This document shows positions 27,184 through 36,501 of a DNA stretch of 64,000 bases, piece by piece (positions within the stretch are counted from its first letter, which is position 1; every line of letters begins with the position of its first letter). The stretch lies in NCBI RefSeq assembly GCF_030503675.1, contig NZ_CP129964.1, positions 930,001 to 994,000 of the forward strand. The letters run 5' to 3'. The notes below the pieces were generated by a model. The model was not told the origin of the DNA. It made no database searches and saw nothing but the letters and a program-made list of their open reading frames with translations. The stretch comes from Lutimonas zeaxanthinifaciens (GTDB lineage: Bacteria; Bacteroidota; Bacteroidia; Flavobacteriales; Flavobacteriaceae). The translations under genes and the position numbers were made by a program.

Positions 27184-28361
27184 CAACTTTCAAAAATGCA
27201 ATTTATTTTTTCGTTTCATTCTTTGTATTCAGTAATTTTTTCACCTATTGTGCGGTAAGGCCTGAAATATTACCCATTAATTTAACACATTTAGTTTTTG
27301 GGGTCATATTAGTTTCCTTGATTTTAGTCTTTATCTATTATAAAGATTTTCATTACTTCAAAAACAAGTTAATAGTCTGGATAATTTTTTATCTCTCGAT
27401 TTATATTATATGGGGTTCATTTAATGATTTTTATTTGAGTTCTAATGAGTTTAGAAGAAATTTTTTGGCTGTAATTTCACTCTTTGTTTTTATCGTGTTT
27501 TTATCTTTTGAAAGCAAAAGATTTTTCTTTACGAGATTTGGTATTCTAATTGCTACCTTAATCGGCTGTTTCAATAATGTTTTTGAATTTTTCTATCCCG
27601 AAACATTTTTCCCTATTGATTCTGAACATAAGGTTTTGGGACGATCTGCCGGGTTTTTTGTTAATGCTAATATAGCCGGAACAGCATTGAATCTGGGATT
27701 AATATTGTCAATAGAAATTATTCAGAAGAGATTCAGAAGCATATATTCATTTATTGTTTTTATTGGAATTTTGTTTACATTTTCAAGATCAGGAATGGCG
27801 GGCTGGTTTTTACTAATGGTTATATTTAGTTTTAAAAATGTTTTGGATGTCAAAAAGATTGTTTTTCTATCTGGAGCTCTTTTAGTATTTATTTATTTGG
27901 GATTGCCTAAAATTAACAACTTTTTGAATGATAATATGTCAGGTGCCGTATCAAATATTACGAATAGACTATTGTGGTTTTCAAACCCTGAAATTCATCG
28001 AGATTCGAGTCAAATTGAAAGAGAATTGGTGGCAGGAAGAGCCTGGAATGCTTTTTTGGAAAAACCGTATTTTGGAAATGGTATTGGTTATACGAGTAAT
28101 TGGGATTTACGTACAGGGCCTCATAATATTTATTTAGTTACTCTAGCAGAGTATGGTTTGATTGGAATTTTAATTTATCCAGCATTGATTTATTTGTCAA
28201 TTCTGAGGCTGGAAAATCTCAAAAATTATATAAATGTATCATTTTTTGTTTTGACCTTGTTTGTTGGGATTTTCAGCCATAATCTTCTAACTGACACCTT
28301 TTTGTTCTATACCTGTGCCATTATATCAATCATAAATTTCAATAAGAATGAATATGAATGA
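27180..28361 (+). CDS. O-antigen polymerase/ligase-like membrane protein (Wzy-type)
   Basis: 393 residues with about ten hydrophobic helices and a large periplasmic-type loop (about residues 245-310) before the last helices. That loop contains AGRAWNAFLEKPYFGNGIGY and ends in the RTGPHNIYLVTLAEYGLIG segment, the Wzy_C/O-antigen ligase signature with its conserved His. Polymerases of this kind link undecaprenyl-carried repeat units in the periplasm. Position among transferases and just before a third GT4 gene supports Wzy rather than a WaaL ligase. Overlaps are 4 bp with the upstream gene and 14 bp with the downstream gene. Confidence 0.85.
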   Translation: MTTFKNAIYFFVSFFVFSNFFTYCAVRPEILPINLTHLVFGVILVSLILVFIYYKDFHYFKNKLIVWIIFYLSIYIIWGSFNDFYLSSNEFRRNFLAVISLFVFIVFLSFESKRFFFTRFGILIATLIGCFNNVFEFFYPETFFPIDSEHKVLGRSAGFFVNANIAGTALNLGLILSIEIIQKRFRSIYSFIVFIGILFTFSRSGMAGWFLLMVIFSFKNVLDVKKIVFLSGALLVFIYLGLPKINNFLNDNMSGAVSNITNRLLWFSNPEIHRDSSQIERELVAGRAWNAFLEKPYFGNGIGYTSNWDLRTGPHNIYLVTLAEYGLIGILIYPALIYLSILRLENLKNYINVSFFVLTLFVGIFSHNLLTDTFLFYTCAIISIINFNKNEYE

Positions 28362-29511
28362 AAAACTTTTCGTAATTAATTCACTTACAAGTGGTGGTGC
28401 AGAAAAGGTACTTACAGTCCTGTTGCAGGAATTGATAAAATATGACCATAAAGTAAACCTAGCTGTACTTGAGAAAAATAATTTTTATGATTTACCGAAT
28501 AAAGTTAGGATTCATTATCTGTCAGAAAGCGATGGTAATGAAAAAGCATTCTATAAATTTCTTAAATTACCTTATTTGGCCTATAAAATGAATAAATTAA
28601 TTAAAAGAAATAATTTCTTAGTAGTTCAAAGCCATACTTATAGGTCCAATTATGTCAATTTAATTTGTAGTCTTTTAAACCGAAATTATGAATCTCAAAT
28701 AGTGAATCATGGTATTGCATCGAGATATAAAAAGAAAGGATTACTTGGTGCAATAAATTTGATTCTAATTAAATGGTTATATCCAAAGGCAGATGTCGTT
28801 ATCACGGTCTCAAAGATGATGATGGAAGATTTAACCAAACTAGTAGAATTAAAGGAAAAGACAAGAGTTATAAATAACCCTTATAATCTCGAAGAAATAA
28901 AAGAAATGAGTAAGGAAGAAGTTTCTAGTATTGAATTCAAAAGCGATCAAAAATATATTATAACTGTTGGAAGGATTATCCCTTTAAAGAGAATACAAGA
29001 TATTATTGAATCATTGATCAATCTGCCCGAGAACGTTAACCTGATCATTCTTGGAGAAGGTGAATTAAAGGAAGAGCTTGTTAAAATCGTCATTGGGAAG
29101 AAATTAACCCATAGGGTTCACTTTATGGGCTTAGTTAAAAATCCTTTTAAATATTTATCTAGATCTGATATTTTTGTTCTAGCTTCGGAGACGGAAGGAT
29201 TCCCAAACGTCTTAATTGAGGCAATGGCCTGTGGTACACCGATTGTTTCCAGTGATTGTTTAAGTGGGCCTAGAGAAATTTTAGCTCCCGAATCAAGTAT
29301 AGATTTTAGATTAGAAACTGGAATTGAAATGGCGAAATATGGTATATTGTTTGGAGTCGGAGATGTTGCAGCTTTGACTCAAGGAATAAATTTACTACTT
29401 AATGATAAGAAAAAAAACTTGATCTATAGATCAAATATAATAGAAAGAGCAAGGGAATATTCTGTAGAAAAAATCGTTTTAAAATATAAAAACATATTGC
29501 ATTCAGTATAA
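28348..29511 (+). CDS. Glycosyltransferase family 4 (third of three)
   Basis: 387 residues, GT-B fold. NSLTSGGAEKVLTVLLQEL at the N-terminus; IITVGRIIPLKRIQDII near 207 as the start of the donor domain; ILGEGELKEELVKI; and the ETEGFPNVLIEAMACGTP segment (near 280) with E-x7-E, then CLSGPREIL. The start overlaps the preceding polymerase gene by 14 bp; an alternative ATG six bases later would shorten the overlap. The 202 bp after this gene hold no gene and no terminator I recognise. Confidence 0.9.
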   Translation: MNMNEKLFVINSLTSGGAEKVLTVLLQELIKYDHKVNLAVLEKNNFYDLPNKVRIHYLSESDGNEKAFYKFLKLPYLAYKMNKLIKRNNFLVVQSHTYRSNYVNLICSLLNRNYESQIVNHGIASRYKKKGLLGAINLILIKWLYPKADVVITVSKMMMEDLTKLVELKEKTRVINNPYNLEEIKEMSKEEVSSIEFKSDQKYIITVGRIIPLKRIQDIIESLINLPENVNLIILGEGELKEELVKIVIGKKLTHRVHFMGLVKNPFKYLSRSDIFVLASETEGFPNVLIEAMACGTPIVSSDCLSGPREILAPESSIDFRLETGIEMAKYGILFGVGDVAALTQGINLLLNDKKKNLIYRSNIIERAREYSVEKIVLKYKNILHSV

Positions 29512-29713
29512 TTAAAATTAGTCAATTGTAACATATAAAATGACAATTCAATTCTTTTCATAAAGGCATAAAATATCTTAAACGATTCAATCAAAAAAAG
29601 AAAAATGCATATTAAATTAAATTTAGGGACTAAAGAAGGTTGATCAATTAACAAGGTATTGCAAATTATAAACAGATGATTAAAATAGAATTCTTAAAAT
29701 TTTGAGTTAGATT

Positions 29714-30673
29714 ATGAAAATATTAGTTACGGGGGGATCTGGTTTTATCGGCACTAGATTAATTGAAGACCTACTGTCGAATAATCATGATGTAATCATT
29801 TTTGATAAGGTTATAAGTAAAGTTTTTCCGAATTTATGTGTCGTTGGAGACGTAAGAGATGAAGAAGCATTAATTTCGGCATGCAAAGGAGTTGATATTA
29901 TTTTCAATTTAGCTGCAGAACATGCGGACGATGTTGCTCCTATTAGTCTTTATAAAGACGTTAATGTTCACGGTGCTTTGAATCTTATTAAAGCAGCCGA
30001 ATTGAATGGAGTGAAGAAAATTGTATTTACGAGTTCTGTCGCAGTTTATGGTCTGAATCAGGGTGCTCCGAACGAGAAATCAAAACTTTCTCCATTTAAC
30101 GAGTATGGAAAGTCTAAATTAGAGGCTGAATTAGCATTTAAAAAATGGGCCGATCAAAATGGCCTTAATTCATTAACAATCATTCGTCCTTCTGTAGTTT
30201 TTGGAGAAGGAAATAGAGGAAACGTTTATAATCTTTTGTTACAAATTAAGAATAAGAGATTTTTAATGGTTGGTTCAGGCGAGAATAAAAAATCTATGGC
30301 TTATGTTGGAAACATTTCTCACTTTTTATCTAAGTTAACGGATGGAAAAAGCGGAGTTCAGGTATTTAACTATGCTGATAAACCTGATTTAGATTCCAAA
30401 AACATTGTTGCAATAGCTAAGGATGCTTTTCAGATAAATACAAAATATCCCTCAATACCATATCCAATTGCTATGATAGCAGGTTACGCACTTGATTTAA
30501 TGGCAAAATTACTGAATAGGAAATTTCCTATAAGTTCAATTCGTATAAAAAAATTCTGTGCCGATACTACCATAGACACAAAAAAGTTAGAGGATTCAGG
30601 ATTTATCCCACCTTTTTCGTTGGAATTAGGATTGCAAAAAATGATTAAAAAGGATTTTTTGAACAAAATATAA
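29714..30673 (+). CDS. NAD-dependent epimerase/dehydratase (extended SDR)
   Basis: 319 residues. Rossmann motif VTGGSGFIGTRL (about 5-16), an NLAAEHADD segment, the SSVAVYG strand, and the catalytic YGKSK (Tyr about 134, Lys about 138) identify the extended SDR family acting on nucleotide sugars. GENKKSMAYVGN lies in the substrate-binding half. Whether it is a 4-epimerase, dehydratase or reductase cannot be decided. It is the only obvious nucleotide-sugar-modifying enzyme in the locus, so the other precursors must come from elsewhere in the genome. Confidence 0.86.
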   Translation: MKILVTGGSGFIGTRLIEDLLSNNHDVIIFDKVISKVFPNLCVVGDVRDEEALISACKGVDIIFNLAAEHADDVAPISLYKDVNVHGALNLIKAAELNGVKKIVFTSSVAVYGLNQGAPNEKSKLSPFNEYGKSKLEAELAFKKWADQNGLNSLTIIRPSVVFGEGNRGNVYNLLLQIKNKRFLMVGSGENKKSMAYVGNISHFLSKLTDGKSGVQVFNYADKPDLDSKNIVAIAKDAFQINTKYPSIPYPIAMIAGYALDLMAKLLNRKFPISSIRIKKFCADTTIDTKKLEDSGFIPPFSLELGLQKMIKKDFLNKI

Positions 30674-30752
30674 ATAGATTAATAACTTTTAGATTAAACT
30701 TTTTGAGCAAGTATTTTTTGATAAAAAAAAGTAAATTAAATTTTAATTAGGT

Positions 30753-33137
30753 ATGTCGAAATATAAAGGAGTAGAGAATTATGTAAATCCCGATTTTGGG
30801 AAAAAGGAATCAAAGGAAAATATTCGAATTTTACTCGAGAAATACTTTTATTTTAAGAATTGGTATATCTTTTCTTTGATTATTATGTTGATTTTGTCAG
30901 TTGTTTTTCTAATTATGAAACAAAAGAGTTACGAAATTCAGAGCACAATTTATATAGATGACAAGGAAAGCGGAGGATTAACAACTGAAATTTCATCTCT
31001 CGAGGATCTAGGAATTATGAATGCCTCGGCAAAAAAGTCAATCATTAATGAAATTAGCGTACTTAAATCAAGAAATTTAATTCAAAAGGTTATTGACGAT
31101 TTAAATTTGAATATCAGTTATTTTCGGAGGGATAATTGGATCGAAAGAGAAGTTTATGTTGAAGATATACCGTTTAGAGTTAATTGCTTGGGGATGGATT
31201 CACTGGTTTCAAAAATTGATACCTCGTTTTATGTTTTGCCAAAATCCAAGGATCAGATATGGCTCAAAGATCAAAATAAAGATCTCCTTGGTGAAGTGAC
31301 ATACGGAGAGGTGTTTCAAACCAAATTTGGAGACGTTATTATCCACAGAAATCTTGATATCCAATTTGATTATGATGAAGAATTCAGAGTTCAACTCAAG
31401 CCTAAAGATAGAGTATTGCATCAACTTAGTAATCAAATTATGGTTCAGCAAGAAAATGTAAAGTCTAGTATTCTTAAATTAAAATTACGAAGTAAAGTAA
31501 AAAAGAAAGGAATCCAAATTTTAAATTTATTGATTGAAACATACAATAATCAAGCTATTGATTATAAGCGCTTGATTACGGAAAATACAGATACTTTTAT
31601 CAATGATCGAATAATCGATATATCGAATGACCTGCGAGATGTTGATAAGGGAGTAGAAGAATTCAAAACAAGAAACAAGCTTTCAGATATTTCCCAAGAA
31701 TCATCCTTAACCCTGCAAAGCAATGCAGATCTTGAAGATAAAATTGTAGAATTAGGCTCGCAGATTCAATTAGTGGATTTTCTTCTCGATCATTTAAGAA
31801 ATAATAGTGATGATTTAATTCCTTCGAATATCATTTTGGTCGATGCCCGAGCAGATGAAAGTGCCAATATTTACAATCAACTGTTATTGGAAAGAAATCG
31901 GATTTTAAAGAATTCAAGTAGGCTTAATCCCACAGTTATTAATTTAGAATCACAGATGCTTACATTGAGAAGAGGAATTGAACAAAATCTCATAAATTTT
32001 CGCTCCTCATTAAATTTTTCACTGAAAGATGCCCGAAATCAGGAATATAGGCTTAACACAAAAAGGGGTAATACACCAGGTCAAGAAAGAGAGTTTCAAG
32101 ATATTAAAAGAAAACAGCAAATAGTTGAATCCTTATATTTGTATTTATTACAGAAAAAGGAAGAAAATGCTATTAAATTAGGTTTACCTGTTCCGAACGC
32201 TAAAATTATAGACTCCGCGTTTGTCGTAGAAGAAAGCGTTTCTCCCAAACCATTGTTAACTATTTTTGCTTTTGGATTTATTGGAATGCTAATTCCTATG
32301 GTTCTTATGTTTATTAGATTATCTTTAGATAACAAGGTTCATAGTAGGGAGGATGTTGAAAACTTCGTTAATGCCCCTGTTCTAGGAGAAATTCCCGAGA
32401 CTAAAATCCGGAATAAAATTGTTGTCTCCGATAACAACAATGATGAAATTGCTGAATCATTTAGACTTATAAGAACGAACATTGGTTTCTTATTACCAAA
32501 TATTGAATCGTCTGCTAAATCAATTTTTATTACTTCAACAATACCTTCAGAAGGAAAAACATTTATAACTATAAATCTTGCGGCATCTTTGGCGCTATTA
32601 GAAAAGAAAGTAATAGTAATCGGAGCTGATATAAGAAAACCGAAAATTCAGGAATATTTAGATATGAATCATAAAATTGGTTTATCAAATTATTTGATAA
32701 ATAAAAACTTTAAAGAAGAAGATATAATAATTAGTAGTGATAATTATAAATTTGATTTTATACCGAGTGGTGATATCCCTCCAAATCCATCAGAAATTTT
32801 AACAAATGGAAGATTTGATGAAATAATTAGTTTTTGTAAAGAGAATTATGATTATGTATTAGTTGACACGCCTCCTATCAAACTTGTTACAGACACATTA
32901 CTAATAGCACAATTCGCAGATCTTTTTATTTATACAATCAGAGCGGAGGTTTTGGACAAAAGAATGTTGAAATTGATCCAGTCTATTCAAACAAATAAAA
33001 GATTGCCTAATTTGACACTACTAATCAACGGACTTAATGTAAAGAGGCAACGGTATGGATACAGTAGTTACAATTATTACGGGAAAAGAAAAGTAACATG
33101 GAAAGAAAGAATTAAAATTAACTTTAGAACATTTTGA
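30753..33137 (+). CDS. Polysaccharide co-polymerase / tyrosine autokinase (Wzc-like)
   Basis: 794 residues. An N-terminal Wzz domain is bounded by two membrane helices (about 45-65 and about 510-530), with a long coiled-coil periplasmic region between them. A C-terminal BY-kinase domain carries STIPSEGKTFITINLA (Walker A, about 593-608), an ADIRKPKI segment (Walker A') and YVLVDTPP near 700 (Walker B). The tail has a tyrosine cluster RYGYSSYNYYGK (about 768-779), the expected autophosphorylation site. Wzc proteins control chain length and export of capsule or exopolysaccharide with an outer-membrane Wza partner. No wza-like gene is next to it. It closes the main run of the operon. Confidence 0.92.
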   Translation: MSKYKGVENYVNPDFGKKESKENIRILLEKYFYFKNWYIFSLIIMLILSVVFLIMKQKSYEIQSTIYIDDKESGGLTTEISSLEDLGIMNASAKKSIINEISVLKSRNLIQKVIDDLNLNISYFRRDNWIEREVYVEDIPFRVNCLGMDSLVSKIDTSFYVLPKSKDQIWLKDQNKDLLGEVTYGEVFQTKFGDVIIHRNLDIQFDYDEEFRVQLKPKDRVLHQLSNQIMVQQENVKSSILKLKLRSKVKKKGIQILNLLIETYNNQAIDYKRLITENTDTFINDRIIDISNDLRDVDKGVEEFKTRNKLSDISQESSLTLQSNADLEDKIVELGSQIQLVDFLLDHLRNNSDDLIPSNIILVDARADESANIYNQLLLERNRILKNSSRLNPTVINLESQMLTLRRGIEQNLINFRSSLNFSLKDARNQEYRLNTKRGNTPGQEREFQDIKRKQQIVESLYLYLLQKKEENAIKLGLPVPNAKIIDSAFVVEESVSPKPLLTIFAFGFIGMLIPMVLMFIRLSLDNKVHSREDVENFVNAPVLGEIPETKIRNKIVVSDNNNDEIAESFRLIRTNIGFLLPNIESSAKSIFITSTIPSEGKTFITINLAASLALLEKKVIVIGADIRKPKIQEYLDMNHKIGLSNYLINKNFKEEDIIISSDNYKFDFIPSGDIPPNPSEILTNGRFDEIISFCKENYDYVLVDTPPIKLVTDTLLIAQFADLFIYTIRAEVLDKRMLKLIQSIQTNKRLPNLTLLINGLNVKRQRYGYSSYNYYGKRKVTWKERIKINFRTF

Positions 33138-33308
33138 TCAAAACCTTCCTAACTGGATGCTTGAACGATATTTGACTCCAATATGTAGTTACAAAGAAAA
33201 AAGTAAAATTCTAATCTTTTAAATTATTTATCATCAAGATTAGTGTGATCAAAAAATACATTCTAAATATGTGTTGAAAAGTTAGAAACTATTCAATTCT
33301 CAAAAATT

Positions 33309-34358
33309 GTGATTAAATCCATAGTTTATTTGCGCGCAATCGCTTCAATTTTAGTATTAATAAGTCATTCTGCACATAAGGCTTCTCAATATAGTACAAA
33401 TCCTATGTATTGGTATAAGGTCAAGGGTATTGGGGTAGATCTTTTTTTTATAGTTTCAGGATTCATTCTTTGTTATATTACCTATGATAAAGTTAAAAAC
33501 CCATTTCATTTTTTAAGGGCAAGGATATTGAGAATAATGCCTTTATATTGGGTTTTAACAATTTTTGCTTTGGTAATATACTTTATTTTACCTGACAAAG
33601 TAAATAGTTCTGGGGGAGAAACTAATATATATGCTTCTTTTTTTATCCTTCCCACTAAGGATAATTTGCTTATAACAAATGGATGGACACTTAGGTATAC
33701 AGTATTATTCTATGTTATATATAGTATTGGTCTCTTTTTTTCCATAAAAAACAGGAATTTAATTATAGCTTTAATTTTAATTATTTTATTTTCATCGGGA
33801 CTATTTTTAAACCCAAAAAATATTTACTTAAATTACATTACTAGTGGGTATTTATTTGAATTTTTTTTAGGTATATTGATCTTCTATATTCATAAAAATA
33901 TAAAAATGGGACAGACATACGGACTAATTCTAATTTTCTTGTCAGGAGCAATAGTCGTTTTTCTAAAGCAAATGGAAATTTCCAGTGGTTACAGAATCAT
34001 TGATAACGGAATTACCAGTTTTTTCTTTTTCCTAGGAATGCTTGCTGTTGAACCTTTTTTTCAAAAACATAAGAACAGTCAAATAAGTAAACTAATGACA
34101 GAGATAGGAAATAGTTCATACTCTTTGTATTTATTCCATCCATTTATATTAGTACTGACATCATTAATATTGCAAAAATTTCATTTGACTAATTTCGGAT
34201 ACTTTTTTATTTTAAACCTTATGTTGAGTTCAATCATTGGTGGCTATATTTGTTATTTCTTCATTGAAAAACCTTTAATAAAATTTACCAAAGCCAAGCT
34301 GAATTCTGGGAATAATACAAATAAATTAAAAAGATTTCAAATAAACAATGTCACCTAA
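33309..34358 (+). CDS. Membrane acyltransferase family 3 (OafA/NodX type)
   Basis: 349 residues with about ten hydrophobic helices. The N-terminal signature YLRAIASILVLISHSAH carries the essential RxxA...H pattern (His about 20). VGVDLFFIVSGFIL-like sequence follows (here IGVDLFFIVSGFIL), then RARILRIMPLYW, which matches the acyltransferase-3 RRxxRIxPxYW motif. Such proteins move acetyl or succinyl groups from the cytosol onto periplasmic glycans. The start is GTG 33309. It follows the kinase gene after 171 bp, so it may be in the same transcript or have its own promoter. Confidence 0.88.
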   Translation: MIKSIVYLRAIASILVLISHSAHKASQYSTNPMYWYKVKGIGVDLFFIVSGFILCYITYDKVKNPFHFLRARILRIMPLYWVLTIFALVIYFILPDKVNSSGGETNIYASFFILPTKDNLLITNGWTLRYTVLFYVIYSIGLFFSIKNRNLIIALILIILFSSGLFLNPKNIYLNYITSGYLFEFFLGILIFYIHKNIKMGQTYGLILIFLSGAIVVFLKQMEISSGYRIIDNGITSFFFFLGMLAVEPFFQKHKNSQISKLMTEIGNSSYSLYLFHPFILVLTSLILQKFHLTNFGYFFILNLMLSSIIGGYICYFFIEKPLIKFTKAKLNSGNNTNKLKRFQINNVT

Positions 34359-34431
34359 GTTTAAAGGATTAACAACAAAATTTCAGAATTTTGATCTACC
34401 AGCGAATAAGATGATGATCAGCTTAATTTAA

Positions 34432-36084
34432 TTAATTTTTGGTTAATCTTTTTCTTTTGATTTGAGCGTCTAAAATTGTCATCCCTGAATTATGATTAAT
34501 TGTATGTGTTGATATGCAGTTTTTTCCTAAGTCGGTTGGTCTAATCGATTGAAAATTTATTTCCTTGTATTCTGTTTTAGTTAGATTTATAATTTCCATT
34601 ATTTCAATGCCGTAACCATAATGATTGGTACAGTTTTGTGAAGGTCTGAAAATTCTATTTTCTTTTTTAAAAACTGCTCCAGCTGACCTTGAATTTTTTG
34701 AATTTGAAACTATTGGATTTGAAGGATGTTCAATCCATTTTGCAGACAATAAAGAGTCAGAATAATAAAGGAAAAGATCATCTATTATTGGAGCTCCTTT
34801 CATTTCTGAAATATTGCAAAATAACCAATAGACATTATTATGTTTGAATATTGTCGTATCAACGGCTTTGATTTCTTTAAAAAGAACCTTTTTTAGTTTC
34901 CATTCCAAAGGGAAGTCTGTACAATGATAGATCTCTATACGGTTTTTTTCTGACGACTCAGGAATCATATATAATTCATCATTATCCTCTATCAGAAAAG
35001 GATAAGACAAATGATAATCTTTTTTCAAAATTGTTTTAGGTTGGGAATAATTACCATATTGATCAATTTCAATTAGAACAATATAACCTATATTTTCAGA
35101 AAAGATCAATTCCTCTACAAATACATAATAAGTATCAAATTTTTTAATGACAAAAGGATCTGCCCAAAACCTGTCCTCAGGAGGGATTATCCGAATATAT
35201 TGATTGAATATTTTTGGTGAAAGATTCAAACATTCAAATTGAAAAAGAAGAAACCACTGATTAACAAATTTTTTATTGTAAACATAATTTTGAAAGCTTC
35301 TTAAATAGTTTTTGAATAAGGAGTTAATGTAGTCTAATTCTGAGGGAAGAGTTTTGAAATTTCTACTTTTATCAGGAAGATAGTTTTCCGAAGAATGGAA
35401 CTCAGTTTTTAACGACTTAATTTGCTCCTTTTGGAGATTGTTCAATTTCCTCATAATAACGCCACAGACTTTCCACATAAGTTTGTTATTATTCCTCTTT
35501 ATGCTAATATCATCTGTGGATGAAAAAGATTCGTAAATACATTCAGTTTTTGAGCTAAAATTTTTTATGACATTAACTTGGAGTCTTGTTTGCTTAATTT
35601 TTTTTAAGACCTCCATGACACTAAATTCAGATACTGTTTCCGCAGAGTATGACCCAATAGTGTAAAACCATATTCCGAACTTGGGCAGAGTATATGGATT
35701 TTGATCCAGAGATATTGTACTTAGGTTTAGAACTAAATCAGGTTTTCCATTTGTACCTTTTATGAGATCATTATTAATTTTATTTTTCAAATCACAATAT
35801 TTTATGTGATTTTTAAAATATTCATCTATTTCAATGGTTTTTAAGGCATCGGGTTGAATTGAAAATAAATAATCCTCAACCTTTAGATAAGCCAAATTTA
35901 GAAGATTTATAATTATTGAATCGTTTGCATGCTTTCCGAAATTATTTTTAGAATTTTCATTGTTTATGTAAATTATGTTTAAGTCTAGTTGATTCGACAA
36001 ATGAATCTTCTTCAATAAGCAAAATATCCAAAATTGAATATTGTCTGAGTCCAAAAGAATATCAATTTTAATGGATGTTTTCAT
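34432..36084 (-). CDS. Protein with a GINT1-like (glucosamine-inositolphosphorylceramide transferase N-terminal) beta-propeller domain
   Basis: 550 residues. The C-terminal half (about 295-550) contains FWADPFVIKKFDTYYVFVEE near residue 306, YMIPESSEKNRIEIY, a DTTIFKHNNVYWLFC segment and RSAGAVFKKENRIFRPSQ. This is the blade pattern of the propeller domain first named in plant GINT1 and seen in bacterial polysaccharide loci. The N-terminal 280 residues are of the folate-independent formyl-transferase-like kind seen in front of such domains (KIDILLDSDNIQFWIFCLLKKI), but this is a weak recognition. It is the only plus-to-minus switch after the operon, so it is regulated separately. A role in sugar transfer or glycan processing is inferred from context and domain name. 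Confidence 0.66.
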   Translation of the reverse strand: MKTSIKIDILLDSDNIQFWIFCLLKKIHLSNQLDLNIIYINNENSKNNFGKHANDSIIINLLNLAYLKVEDYLFSIQPDALKTIEIDEYFKNHIKYCDLKNKINNDLIKGTNGKPDLVLNLSTISLDQNPYTLPKFGIWFYTIGSYSAETVSEFSVMEVLKKIKQTRLQVNVIKNFSSKTECIYESFSSTDDISIKRNNNKLMWKVCGVIMRKLNNLQKEQIKSLKTEFHSSENYLPDKSRNFKTLPSELDYINSLFKNYLRSFQNYVYNKKFVNQWFLLFQFECLNLSPKIFNQYIRIIPPEDRFWADPFVIKKFDTYYVFVEELIFSENIGYIVLIEIDQYGNYSQPKTILKKDYHLSYPFLIEDNDELYMIPESSEKNRIEIYHCTDFPLEWKLKKVLFKEIKAVDTTIFKHNNVYWLFCNISEMKGAPIIDDLFLYYSDSLLSAKWIEHPSNPIVSNSKNSRSAGAVFKKENRIFRPSQNCTNHYGYGIEIMEIINLTKTEYKEINFQSIRPTDLGKNCISTHTINHNSGMTILDAQIKRKRLTKN

Positions 36085-36501
36085 TTCTAAAGTTTGTTTG
36101 ATAAAATCATTTACTTTTCATCGAATACAAAGTTCGAGCGCTGATAAAATTAACTTAATTTATGATTAAAAAAATATCTATTAAAACATAATTTCTTAAT
36201 AAAAATGAAATTTACTGTTTTATTTTCCTTTTCGATTTAATATTTACTATTAAAATTTTTGGAGTAAGCTTTATGAATGATACTTTGATAAAAAGTCAAT
36301 AGTTACAGTCATTGAGATAATTCGGATAATTACGTATCATTAAACGCTCTTTTTTCATGATATTCTTTTTTTTAGAAATTAAATCATGATTTTTTTAATC
36401 AATTTTTTCTACAACGTTTAGAAATGCCTAAAAAAGATAATACCAAGGCGCGAAACAAAAATTAATTATATATTTGTAATAGTAATCTAACATCCTGCTT
36501 T
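36085..36501. other. Gene-free divergent spacer upstream of the giant repeat protein
   Basis: AT-rich; no gene seen. TATATTTG at 36469-36476, 26 bp before the ATG at 36502, matches the flavobacterial -7 box but has no TTG at the right distance. Confidence 0.5.
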
